A stretch of DNA of 64,000 nucleotides, taken from Streptomyces dengpaensis (GTDB lineage Bacteria; Actinomycetota; Actinomycetes; Streptomycetales; Streptomycetaceae). The number at the start of each line of letters is the position of its first letter. Position 1 is the stretch's first letter. Made by a program: the position numbers and the translations under genes. The stretch is taken from positions 1,674,001-1,738,000 of the forward strand of contig NZ_CP026652.1 in the NCBI RefSeq assembly GCF_002946835.1, in the 5' to 3' direction. The notes under the pieces are model-generated. The model ran no database searches, was not told the origin of the DNA, and saw only the letters and a program-made list of their open reading frames with translations. Shown here one piece after another: positions 32,716-43,000 of this stretch.

Positions 32716-34283
32716 TACTCCAGCCGCACTTTGACGTTTTCCCTGTTCAGGGGCGGTTTGGGTGAGTGTAGAGGGCTGATGGCCGGCCTGTGTTCTCTTT
32801 CCCGGGCCGCCCCTCGATCGTGTGCAGCCGCCGCTGATAGTGACAGAGGCGAGCGACGGCTTGGCGTCGTCTGCGCCAGTGTGACCACCTCAACGCGCGT
32901 GCGCTGATGTGGGACTGGTGAACAGCGATGGATGAGTGGCCAGTTGCCAAGAGCCGCCGAACTTCTGCCACGGTGAGGGGCGCGAGGCAGGAACCGTTTC
33001 TGCTGCCCCTTTTGCTGCGGCGTCGACGGCCATGGCGGCCAGGAAGGCATGCGCCAGTATGGCCAGGGTGATGTGCCGCATCCAGCCGGTGTAGCGGCGG
33101 ACTTCGTACTGGTCGAGGCCGCATTCGTTCTTCGCGGCCTGGAAGGCTTCCTCGATGGCCCAGCGCATCCCAGCGACGCGGACCAGGTGCTCGATGGTGG
33201 TGCCGAGCGGTGCGTAGGCGAGGTAGTAGGCGATCTCTTCGGGCTTGCTGATGCTGCGGCGGGCCAGTGCCCACCGCTGGTGGGTGGGCATCTCGTCGTC
33301 GAAGTCCTCGATGGGCGTGATCTGCAGGGCGGCCCAGTAATAGACGCGCGGGCCCTTGGCGCCGTCACCGCACGAATGTCTCTCCCACGCTTCGTCGGGT
33401 GCTTGGGAGAAGAGGTGCTCGATGCGTCCGAATTGGGGTACCTGCTGGGACTTGGGAACCGCGAGTACATACCCCAGGCCGGTCTCCTCCAGCATGTGGC
33501 GCAGCCGCCATTCCTGGCCGTAGGCGGCGTCCGCGGTCACCCAGGCGATCGGCAGCGGTGAGGCGTTCGCCCGCAGCACCATGGCCTTGGCCAGGTCGGG
33601 TTTGGTGGCGAAGTTCCGCTCGTCTGGGATGTGGGCGGCGCGGCAGCGGTCGCGGTCGTCGGTCCAGGACTTGGGCAGGTACAACTCCCGGTCCACCAGG
33701 GCGCGTCCACGGGTGGTGGCGTAGGCGGCGAACACGCCGATCTGGCAGTTCTCGGTACGGCCGGCGGTGCCGGAGTACTGGCGCTGCACGCCAGCCGAGG
33801 TGGTGCCCTTCTTGAGGAAGCCGGTGTCGTCGAGGATGAGGATCCCGTCGGGCTCGCCGAGCCGTTCGGCTACGTAGTGCTGGAGGTCGTCGCGGAGCTC
33901 ATCGGCGTCCCAGCGGGCGCCGTTGAGGAGCCGCTGGAGGCGGTCGGGTGTGCGATGTCCGACGTATTCGGCCAGCTGCCAGCCGTTTTTGCGGCCGACC
34001 GGGCCCAGTAGTCCACGGATGTAGTCCCGCATCCGGCGACGCGGCTCGACGCGCCTGAAGCGGTGGCCGGTACGCAGGAAGAGTTCCTCGAGTTCGTCGT
34101 TCCAGATCTCAACTGCACGCTCGTCGATCACGCCGGGAGGCTGCCCGGACCGCTGTCACTACCTGCGGCGGCTGCACACGATCGAGGGGCGGCCCGGGAA
34201 AGAGAACACAGGCCGGTCATCAGCCCTCTACACTCACCCAGACCGCCCCTGAACAGGGAAAACGTCAAAGTGCGGCTGGAGTA
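32716..34283 (-). mobile_element. IS701-family element, 1568 bp
   Basis: Perfect inverted ends (32716 onward TACTCCAGCCGCACTTTGAC; reverse complement ending at 34283) flanked by CTAG at 32712-32715 and 34284-34287. Near both ends a GGGCCGCCCCTCGATCGTGT-type segment is repeated in inverted orientation, parallel to the hairpins of the element at 29975. Confidence 0.9.
32747..34131 (-). pseudogene. IS701-family transposase with a -1 shift near its C-terminus
   Basis: Starts at GTG 34131 (VIDERAVEIW) and is full length in one frame through the catalytic residues: LILDDTGFLKKGTTS, VTADAAYGQE and RWAIEEAFQAAKNECGLDQY. At about 33015-33025 the expected C-terminus (PLTVAEVRRLLATGH, then RWSHWRRRRQAVARLCHYQR) lies in the -1 frame. 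The shift point has the run AAAAGGGG on the coding strand (codons GCA AAA GGG). The unshifted frame ends at 32890 with an unrelated tail. It may be an ordinary indel or may be bypassed by ribosomal slippage; the catalytic domain is unaffected. Confidence 0.75.
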
Positions 34284-34287
34284 CTAG

Positions 34288-34698
34288 AAGCCAAACCGCT
34301 CTGCAGTGGACCTTGCGGGCCGCTTCCAGCCACTCGCGACGTGAGACAACGTCTGCCGCTCGGAGGCTGGTTCCTGGCAGGCCGACTACAGGGGCGTCGA
34401 CCTCGTCGGGAGCTTTCCTAGAGCTGGGACCTTTCCTGGGGCAACTGCCACCAACCCGCTTGATTGTCAGAGGGATTGGCTACGATGGTTGCAGTTGTCG
34501 AGATCTCGGAAGGCAGGGTGCATCAATGCAGGGAGTCAGCTATCGCGGCGGGATGGCCGCGAGCCTATAGGGGCGCCTGGCCGGCGCTCTCCTATGGCGA
34601 CGCCCGTTGGGCGGCGACGCCGTGACCCCGATCCGGCGGTGGGTTGACACCTGCCCCGGCTCTGTGACGGCGCTCTGTCGAAGTTCCGGAGGGCTCCC
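34288..34698. other. 411-bp stretch without a confident gene
   Basis: I see no convincing start codon here. On the minus strand an open frame from about 34469 reads toward the IS pile (VSRREWLEAARKVHCRAVWL near 34350-34290). It continues in frame on the other side of the pile at 27538 and downward, so a small gene may have been interrupted; see the findings. Confidence 0.4.
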
Positions 34699-34908
34699 TT
34701 GACTGCACCCGCTTCTACCTGCGACCACCGCATCTACCACGTTGTCGTCGTAGCTCTGACCTCCATGGTCACTGGGCTCGCCATCGGGATCGGCTCCGCC
34801 GCTCTCGGGCAGGCTCCGTTCACCGCTGTCGCGTCCGGTGCGGCTGCCCTGGCATTCACTTTTGGTGCAGGCATGAGCGTGGTTACGCACGTAAGCAGGC
34901 ACCGGTAG
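34699..34908 (+). CDS. small two-helix membrane protein, 69 aa
   Basis: TTG 34699 follows GGAGG at 34688-34692. The product has two hydrophobic helices (VVVVALTSMVTGLAIGIGSA and AVASGAAALAFTFGAGMSVV) with short polar ends, typical of small membrane proteins of unknown role. It is the only gene between the IS pile and the BREX operon. A holin-like or small orphan protein cannot be excluded. Confidence 0.55.
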   Translation: MTAPASTCDHRIYHVVVVALTSMVTGLAIGIGSAALGQAPFTAVASGAAALAFTFGAGMSVVTHVSRHR

Positions 34909-35293
34909 CAAGGCCCTCGCACGGGGCTGCCCATCGGGGCCGCCCCAGGAGCGCTCGGCCTGAGCGGTCCGCGCTGTCGGTGTGTGTGCCATGGCACTGC
35001 AGGGTCGGCCTCACCGTCTACCTGTCACCTACAGGTGCGGCCTGCGAAGCCGTAACGCTGCCGTGTGACGCCGTGCTCGCCATGAAGCGGGATTCGGAGC
35101 ACCACGCGACATACCCCTGAGCCGATCGGCCAGGCCGAAAGTCCTTTGCCATAACGAATTCGCCCCTCTCTGGTTGTCAGTCCCGCCCCCTAGAATCGGG
35201 CCCGAGGGTCGAGCCTGGCTTCCTGAACGAGTCAACAAGAAGGCAGCAGGCAAAAGCACCCGCAAGCAGACAGAGACGGGGACGGGGAGCCGC
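34909..35293 (+). promoter_or_regulatory. 385-bp upstream region of the BREX operon
   Basis: No gene is seen. The stretch must hold the promoter of pglW. A TAGAAT hexamer at 35191-35196 could serve as a -10 element, but no TTGACA-like box lies at proper spacing. The pglW Shine-Dalgarno GGGGAG is at 35284-35289. Confidence 0.3.
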
Positions 35294-38200
35294 ATGCTGG
35301 ATGGCCGGTGGACGACGGTCACCGAGTCCGGGTACGAGCACGAGCGCCGAGGTCTTGAGGCGATCCGCAAGCGCTTGCCGGACGAGGAGCCGTGGCGGGC
35401 CTGGTCGAACTTCTCGTTCACCGCGAACAGCGGGCACGTCCGCGAAGTGGACCTTCTGGTGGTCGCGCCAGCCGGAGTCTTTCTGGTTGAGCTGAAGGAC
35501 TGGCACGGCTCGGTCCACGGCGGTGGCAACGACTGGGTGCAGACCACGCCCAACGAGACCACCCGTCGGCACGGCAATCCGCTGCATCTGTCGAACCAGA
35601 AGGCCAAGGAGCTGGCGGGCCTGGTCAACGGGGTCGCCGGCCGTCCAGGGGACCGGTCGCGGATCTGGGTCGGTGAAGCGGTCTGCTTCACCGACGACCG
35701 GCTGCAGGTACAGCTTCCGGCAGCCGACATGAATGGCGTCTTCACCGTCAAGAAGCTGGTGGAGATGCTGGCCGTGCCGCCCGGCGACGGTCGTCGCCGG
35801 GTCACGGCCGAGACGTCCCGCCGAGTTGACGCGGCCCTGAAACAGCTTCGCATCGCGCCGATCCGCCGCCAGCACGAGGTGGGCTCGTATCTGCTGGACG
35901 CGAAGGCGTTCGACTCCGGTCCAACCTGGGCCGACTACCTGGGCCGGCACTCCCAGCTACAGGACCTGGCGCGGGTGCGGGTCTTCCTCAGCGAGCGCGG
36001 GGCCTCCGACGAGGAGCGGCGCTCGGTGGAGCGGGCCGCCGCCCGTGAGGCCGCAATTCTCAGCCGGTTCAAACACCCGGGCGCCATACAGCTGAAGACC
36101 TATCTACCTTCGGGTCATCCGGCTGGGCCGGCGATTCTCTTCGACTACCACCCGGAGACCCTGCGCCTGGACGACTATCTGGTGCAGCACGGAGAGCTCC
36201 TCGACCTGCAGGGCCGACTCGCACTGGTGCGGCAGCTGGCGGAGACGGTGCGTTCCGCCCACTCGCGGCGGATCCATCACCGGACGCTGTCCGCACACTC
36301 GGTGCATGTGATTCCGCGTGACCGCGGTCCACGTGGGCGGGAGCTCGGCGAGGAGCAGCGTTGGCTGCGGCCGTGGCCGCAGATCGCGGACTGGCAGATC
36401 GCCACCGGGCAGAGCGTGAGTCGTGGCCGGCCGCTGACTCTGGCTCCGACGAATGTGTCGGGCGTCCATGTCTCGGGCCAGGCCGATCCGTATCTGGCAC
36501 CGGAGCTGAGGATCCCGAAGGCCGATCCGGTACGGCTCGATGTGTACGGCCTCGGTGTGCTCACGTATCTGCTGGTCACCGGGCAGGCACCGGGTGCGAG
36601 CCAGAGCGAGGTCATGGCGCGCCTGGAAGGCGGCGAGACTCTGCGTCCGAGCGCGCTGGTCGACGGACTGCATCCGGATGTCGACGATCTGGTGGAGGCT
36701 TCCACCGCATACGAGCCGGGACGGCGGCTGTCCACCGTCGACGACTTCCTGGAAATGCTGGAGTACGTCGAGCAGGCGTTCGTCGAGGAGATCGCGGACA
36801 GCTCGGATGCTGCGGCCGGCGCAGGTGGGGATGGGAACGGCGGGTCGGCTGCGAGCGACGGCGAGGAGCAGGCCAAACCGGAGAAGGATCCGCTGGAGGC
36901 CGTGGCCGGGGATGTGCTGGGCAGGCGCTGGGAGGTCGTTCGCCGACTCGGTACGGGCTCGACTTCGCGGGCGTTCTTGGTGCGGGACCTGGAGGGCGAG
37001 CCGCGGCGGAGCGGTGCCCTGCCGGTGGCAGTGCTGAAGGTCGCACTGAGTGAGGCCAAGCATACGGTCCTGGACCGCGAGGCGGACGTCCTGGGCCGTA
37101 TCCACCGGGACTCCAGCATCATCGCGCTGTACGAGCGGGAGCCGCTCACGCTGGCCGGGCGGCGAGTTCTGGTCCTGGACTACGTCGGCGACAGCCGGGA
37201 GTTGAAGGACCAGGACGCGAGCGCCGACAAGGGGCCGCGCCGCCGTGAGGACACCGTGGCCCGCCAGCTGCGGGACAACGGCCGCCTGGGCATGGACCAG
37301 TTGGAGGCGTACGGGAAGTACCTGTTCGGCGCGGTAGAGCACCTGGAGGCCGAGGGCATCTGGCACCGGGACCTGAAGCCGGACAACATCGCGATCCGCA
37401 TCCGCCCCAACGGCACCCGCCAGCTGGTGCTGATCGACTTCTCACTGGCCGGATATCCCGCGAAGGAAATCGAGGCGGGCACCGAGGGCTACCTCGACCC
37501 CTTCGTCGGGATCATCACACGCGGCTCGTACGACGGGCATGCCGAGCGGTACGCGCTGGCCGTGACGCTGCACGAGATGGCGGCGAACGAATTGCCCCGC
37601 TGGGGCGACGGTTCGGTCACCCCGCGACAGACGGATGCGAAGGAGTGGCCGTTTCCGCAGCTCGCAGCCGACGCCTTCGAACCGGCCGTCCGCGACGGAC
37701 TGGTGGCGTTCTTCCGCAAGGCTCTGGCCCGGGACGTGAAGGACCGCTTCTCGGACCTCAAGCCGATGGAGCGTGCCTGGCAGCGCATCTTCCTGGATGC
37801 ACAGCGCACGACGGCGCCAAGCTCTGGGCACAGTGAGAAGCCGAGTCGCGGTGCGAAGGGCGGTGCCGACGCGGTCGCCCAGCCTGCGACGGAGCCTCGG
37901 ATCGGGCGGGAGGACGACGACGTCTCCGCCGAGCAGGTCCGCGACCAGCAGGCAGAGCGCGCCGACCGGAAGACGCCACTGTCGGTGGCCGGTCTGACGG
38001 TCTCCGCACAGTCGCAGCTGTTCGCGATGGGGCTCAACAACGTCGGGGACGTCCTGGAGTACTCGGCCAAGAAGTTCCTCACCGCACCGGGCATGGGCTC
38101 GCGCACCCGCGAGGAGATCCAACGCCGGCAGAAGGAGTGGAACGTCCGGCTCGGCAAGGCCGCACCCTCACCGCTGAGCGCAGCAGCCCTCAAGGCTGCA

Positions 38201-40015
38201 AACCAGGAGCGCACCGCCCTGGAACGGGCAGCCGCCGACGCAATCGCCGCGGCCGGTGTGGACGTCACTGCCCCGCAGGTGCTGAGCGGCCTGAGCCTGG
38301 ACGCCCTCGCCGCTCGTCTGGTGCCGAGGCCGTCCGGTGGCAACGCCCGTTCCAACGCCAAGGAGCGCGAAGCCGTACGCCTGCTCCTTCGCCTGCCCGA
38401 CGACGAGGGGCGACTGCCCGGCGGCCTCGCGTGGGTGCGCCAGCGGGACGTCGCCGAAGCCGTGGGCCTGACCGCAGGCCGTATCCCGCAGATCGTGAAG
38501 AAGGCACGCGAGCGCTGGTACGAGGATGCCGCCCTCGGGCTGCTGCGCGATGAGCTGGTGGAGCTGCTCGCCGAGCGCGGCCGGGTCGCTCCGGTGATCG
38601 AACTTGCCGATGCACTGATCGTCCGGCGCGGCACCCAGCACGTGGAGCGGCGCGACCGGCGTGCGCTCGCGCTCTCTCTGTTGCGGGCGTTGGTGGAGCG
38701 CGAGAGCCGGGCGCTGGTGGAGCGCGAAAGTGGGGACGACGAGTCCCCGCAGCTCTTCCGCTACTTCCACGCTCGGATGCCCAAGGGCGCCGACCCGGTG
38801 ATCGGCCTGCTCGCCCTGGACGTCCGGGAGGGCGTGGACGGCCCGGACACCCCATCACTGCCCGCCCTGCAGGAGTACGCGCTGAACCTGGGCGCACGTG
38901 CCGACCGGCTCGCGGCGCTCGAGTCCCTGCCGACGGCGAGTACGGTCCTCACCGAACTGGACGCGGTGCGCCGGCCGCTGGGCAGCCTGGGCTGGGATGA
39001 GCGGCGCACCGCCGAGATCGCGGTCGCCGCCTCGACCCGAGCCGCGCTCACCCCGCGCCTGGAAATCTACCCGCGCGACCTGGACCTGGTACGCGCGCTG
39101 AGGATCACCCAGGCCGGTGTGGTCGCCGTGCAGCCCGGCGTCGAGGAAGACCGCCTTCCGGGCCTGACCGTGGACGCCCTGCACAAGCGGGTCGCGACCC
39201 GCTTCCCCGACCTGGGTACGGATCCACTAGTACCGCGCGAGCTGCCCACGGGAAGCGCCCTGGTCCGCGCTCTCAAGGAGGCCGGCTTCGAGCTGAAGCT
39301 GGCCACCCGCTACGACAAGGTCCTGCGTCTCGTCCCTGACCGCCGGTCCGGGGACGCCACCGCCGGATTGACTTCGGCGAGTTGGGGCGCCTCAGCAGCA
39401 CGTCGCTCCGCACCCACCCAGTACGACGCGGACGCGGCCGTCGCCGCCGCCGTCAAAGCCAACCAGCGGCTTACACACTCGGCGCGACAGGACGGCTTCC
39501 GGGTCCTCACCGTGCCACAGCGACGGGCCGAGGACGCGGTGCGCTGGCTGACCGGTGAGCCGTTCGGCGCTCGGCCGGTATCCCTGACTGGGCTGTTCGT
39601 GGACGAACTGCGCAGCGTGGTCGGCGAGGCTGCCCGTCCCACCTGGGAGACCGTCCTCAAGGCGGACGCCGCCGAACCGGGCAGTCGGCCCCATCAGCAG
39701 CTGCGCATCCGCACCGACAAGGCGTGGGGGCGGATCGAGCCGCAGCTGCGGGAGCGGCTGGCGGAGGCGCGCGGTCCGCTGCTGCTCACCGACACCGCGG
39801 TCCTGGCTCGGTACGACGCGCTGGACCTACTGGGGCGGCTCACGGAGGAGGCACGGCAGGGCGGCAACCCGCTGTGGCTTCTCGTCGCGCAGTCCGATCC
39901 GGCACGGGCGCCGCGGTTGGCCGGGCAGAGTGTTCCGTACCAGGCGGGGTTCGACGAGTGGATCGTCGTGCCGGATGCCTGGGTCGCCCGCAAGCACCTC
40001 GCACTTGACGCCTGA
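35294..40015 (+). CDS. pglW: BREX type 2 serine/threonine kinase PglW, 1573 aa
   Basis: Large signalling kinase of the phage growth limitation/BREX-2 system. ATG 35294 is preferred to an earlier frame start at 35174 because GGGGAG precedes it and the conserved N-terminus (RWTTVTESGYEHERRGLEAI) begins there. Domains: a NERD nuclease-related domain at about 15-180 (REVDLLVVAPAGVFLVELKD); a degenerate kinase at about 215-510 (HHRTLSAHS where HRDLKPxN is expected, near 328); a second kinase at about 545-830 with HRDLKPDN near 691, DFS instead of DFG near 715, and GTEGYLDPF; a helix-hairpin-helix-like segment near 900-940 (LFAMGLNNVGDVLEYSAKKF); and a long C-terminal region. First gene of a six-gene operon, 53 bp before pglX. 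Confidence 0.93.
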   Translation: MLDGRWTTVTESGYEHERRGLEAIRKRLPDEEPWRAWSNFSFTANSGHVREVDLLVVAPAGVFLVELKDWHGSVHGGGNDWVQTTPNETTRRHGNPLHLSNQKAKELAGLVNGVAGRPGDRSRIWVGEAVCFTDDRLQVQLPAADMNGVFTVKKLVEMLAVPPGDGRRRVTAETSRRVDAALKQLRIAPIRRQHEVGSYLLDAKAFDSGPTWADYLGRHSQLQDLARVRVFLSERGASDEERRSVERAAAREAAILSRFKHPGAIQLKTYLPSGHPAGPAILFDYHPETLRLDDYLVQHGELLDLQGRLALVRQLAETVRSAHSRRIHHRTLSAHSVHVIPRDRGPRGRELGEEQRWLRPWPQIADWQIATGQSVSRGRPLTLAPTNVSGVHVSGQADPYLAPELRIPKADPVRLDVYGLGVLTYLLVTGQAPGASQSEVMARLEGGETLRPSALVDGLHPDVDDLVEASTAYEPGRRLSTVDDFLEMLEYVEQAFVEEIADSSDAAAGAGGDGNGGSAASDGEEQAKPEKDPLEAVAGDVLGRRWEVVRRLGTGSTSRAFLVRDLEGEPRRSGALPVAVLKVALSEAKHTVLDREADVLGRIHRDSSIIALYEREPLTLAGRRVLVLDYVGDSRELKDQDASADKGPRRREDTVARQLRDNGRLGMDQLEAYGKYLFGAVEHLEAEGIWHRDLKPDNIAIRIRPNGTRQLVLIDFSLAGYPAKEIEAGTEGYLDPFVGIITRGSYDGHAERYALAVTLHEMAANELPRWGDGSVTPRQTDAKEWPFPQLAADAFEPAVRDGLVAFFRKALARDVKDRFSDLKPMERAWQRIFLDAQRTTAPSSGHSEKPSRGAKGGADAVAQPATEPRIGREDDDVSAEQVRDQQAERADRKTPLSVAGLTVSAQSQLFAMGLNNVGDVLEYSAKKFLTAPGMGSRTREEIQRRQKEWNVRLGKAAPSPLSAAALKAANQERTALERAAADAIAAAGVDVTAPQVLSGLSLDALAARLVPRPSGGNARSNAKEREAVRLLLRLPDDEGRLPGGLAWVRQRDVAEAVGLTAGRIPQIVKKARERWYEDAALGLLRDELVELLAERGRVAPVIELADALIVRRGTQHVERRDRRALALSLLRALVERESRALVERESGDDESPQLFRYFHARMPKGADPVIGLLALDVREGVDGPDTPSLPALQEYALNLGARADRLAALESLPTASTVLTELDAVRRPLGSLGWDERRTAEIAVAASTRAALTPRLEIYPRDLDLVRALRITQAGVVAVQPGVEEDRLPGLTVDALHKRVATRFPDLGTDPLVPRELPTGSALVRALKEAGFELKLATRYDKVLRLVPDRRSGDATAGLTSASWGASAARRSAPTQYDADAAVAAAVKANQRLTHSARQDGFRVLTVPQRRAEDAVRWLTGEPFGARPVSLTGLFVDELRSVVGEAARPTWETVLKADAAEPGSRPHQQLRIRTDKAWGRIEPQLRERLAEARGPLLLTDTAVLARYDALDLLGRLTEEARQGGNPLWLLVAQSDPARAPRLAGQSVPYQAGFDEWIVVPDAWVARKHLALDA

Positions 40016-40068
40016 CCCTCGTCCCCTGATCTTCTTCCGCTCTCTCCCACTCTCCACAGGAGCCGTAC

Positions 40069-43000
40069 GTGATCGACCGCAAGAGCCTCCTCGCCGACCT
40101 GCAGAAGCAGGTCAAGGCGGCAGAGACCGACCTCGAGCAGCAGGTCAAAGCTGTCCCCGAGGTCGGGACGCGGCTGCGCGGCGAGTACGACCAGGCCCGA
40201 AAGCTGGGCCGCACGGCGGCGACGTGGAACGCCTGGCTCGGTGAGCGGATCACGCAGGTCGCCGTGGCGTGGGTGCTCGGCACGGTGTTCGTCCGCTTCA
40301 GCGAGGACAACCGGCTGATCGCCGAGCCGTACATCACGGCGCCGGATGTGGCAGGGCGGGAGACCGCACAGGCACGGTACGAGGAATATCTGGAGAAGGA
40401 TTCCGACCCTACGTATCGAGGGTGGCTGGAGACGGCGTTCGCCGAGTTGGGGGCTGGGCAGGCGGGGCGGCTGCTCTTCGATCAGGAGCACAACCCGCTG
40501 TACCAGATTCCACTTTCGCACGACGGCGCTGGCGCGCTGCTCGCGTTCTGGCGCGAGCAGCGCGCTGGCAAGGGTGCGGTCGGCGCGGGCGATGAGTCCG
40601 GTGGGGGCGGCTGCCCGGCGCTCGTGCACGACTTCAGCGATCCGCTGAGCGAAGACAGCACCAAGGGGTGGGACACCCGGTTCCTCGGCGACCTTTACCA
40701 GGACCTGAGCGAGGCTGCCCGCAAGACATACGCGCTACTGCAGACGCCGGAGTTCGTGGAGGAGTTCATCCTCGACCGGACGATGACCCCAGCAGTGCGG
40801 GAGTTCGGCTTCGAAGAACTGAAGATGATCGACCCGACATGCGGGTCGGGCCACTTCGTGCTCGGGGCGTTCCGGCGGCTGGTGCGAATGTGGGCGTCGC
40901 AGCGACCCGAAGTCGGCCCGTACGAACAGGTGCGGGCAGCGTTGGAGTCTGTGCATGGGGTAGACCTCAACCCGTTCGCAATCGCGGTTGCCCGCTTCCG
41001 GCTGCTGGTCTCGGCGATGGCTTCGAGTGACATGCGAACGTTCGCGGAGGCGCAGAAGTACGAGTGGCCAATCCAGCTCGCGGTGGGCGACTCGCTGCTG
41101 CCGACCGAGCACCGGCAGGAGGGTCTGTTCGGCGACGAGCAGCTGAGCCTCGGCGACAGTGTGGAATCAGGCGACGCCGAAGATCCTTACTACGCGCTGA
41201 GCACGGAGGACGTGTTCGAGTACCCGCAGATCCTGGACCGGGGCCGCTACCACGTGGTGGTTGGGAATCCTCCGTACATCACAGTCAAGGACAAAACACT
41301 CAACGAGCTGTATCGCAAGCTGTACGACGCGTGCGCGGGTACGTACGCACTGTCCGTCCCGTTCGCGCAGCGCTTTTTCGAGCTCGCGGTTCGGGGCGAA
41401 GAGAAGTCCGGGCTCGGCTACGGCATGGTCGGCCAGATCACGGCCAACTCGTTCATGAAGAGGGAGTTCGGGACGAAGCTGATCGAGAGTTTCTTCCGAG
41501 ATCAGGTCGAACTGACAGAGGTCATCGACACGTCGGGGGCGTACATCCCGGGGCATGGGACGCCGACGGTCATCCTCGTCGGCCGCCCGCTGGATTACAC
41601 GGGCGCCCGCCGGGCCACTATCCGCACGGTCCGTAGCGGTCAGGGGGAACCAGCCGCTCCGGAGAAGGCGGAGGATGGACTCGTCTGGCGGGCGATCGTC
41701 GAGCAAGTCGACGTGCCAGGGAGTTCAACCCAATGGGTATCTGTTGATGACCTTGATCGAGTAGGTCTCTTCGATAAGCAGCCCTGGATCCTGGCTGCTG
41801 GCGGCCTGGAAATTAATCGCGCTATCGGCCGCCATGCAACTGCCAAGCTTGAAGAGCTGCAGCGATCTATCGGTAGGTACGCACATACCGGAAACGATCC
41901 TTCCTACTTCGCACCCTCGCGAACCTGGAACCGGTTGGGTGTCACCAACGCGCACGTAATTCCCCTGATTACCGGAGAAGACGTCCGGGACTGGAACCTG
42001 AATCCGACGACAGAAGCGCTGTTCCCATACGGCGATTCCCTGCGCGCCGAGTTGACAAGCGATACCGAGCGCATCCTCTGGCGTAACCGCACACCTCTAC
42101 GGAAGCGCCAGGAGCTCGGAGGGACCCCCGAGGAAATCGGACTCAAATGGTACGAATGGAGTCGCTGGCACCCGGAGCGCTTCTCGGACCCCATGGGAAT
42201 TTCCTTTCCTTTCGTAGCCACGCACAACCATTTTGCACTGACCCGCGGCGGCAATGTATTCAATCGCCACGCGCCCGTAATCAAACTACGGGAGGGGTCC
42301 ACGGAGGGGGATTACGTAAAAGTACTGGGGCTCCTTAACAGCTCCACAGCCGGGTTCTGGCTCAAGATGGTTAGCCAGGCGAAGGGAGGAAGTGGCCTAG
42401 GACGTGGAATTCAGAGCGAAGCCTGGGAGGAGCGCTACGAGTTCACAGGAACTAAGCTGGAAGAATTCCCCCTCCCTCGCGAATACCCTACCGCCCTCGC
42501 CACTGAGCTCGACGCCCTCGCGCAACAACTCTCCCTGACGGCCCCCGCCGCCCTCACTGCCGAGGCCATCCTCACGGCTCCTGAGCTCCGCGAAGCCGAA
42601 GCTCGCTACTACTCGACCCGCGCCCGGATGATCGCCCTCCAAGAGGAGCTCGACTGGCAGGTCTACTCCCTCTACAACCTTCACTCCGAGGACCTGCGTC
42701 TGCCCGGCCTAGAGGCCGTACCGGAACTCGCCCTCGGCGAGCGAGCCTTCGAGATCGTGCTCGCACGCCGAGTCGCCGCCGGGGAGGCCAGTGACGAGTG
42801 GTTCAAGCGGCACGGGTCCACCCCCCTCACCGAGATCCCCACCCACTGGCCCGCCGACTACCGCGCCCTCGTCCAGAAGCGCATCGGCACCATCGAGTCG
42901 AACCGCGCCATCGGCATGGTGGAACGCCCCGAGTACAAGCGGCGCTGGGCCACCGAGGGCTGGGACTCCATGCGCCAGCAGGCGCTGAAGTCCTGGCTAC

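Noticed and set aside
35174..35196. TTGTCA and TAGAAT as a promoter for pglW.
   Set aside because: The spacing is only 11 bp, too short for a sigma-70-type promoter. The TAGAAT alone is kept as a weak possibility.
36104..37366. Minus-strand frames inside the BREX genes (for example 420 aa opposite pglW).
   Set aside because: They mirror high GC at third codon positions of the real genes and have no domains.
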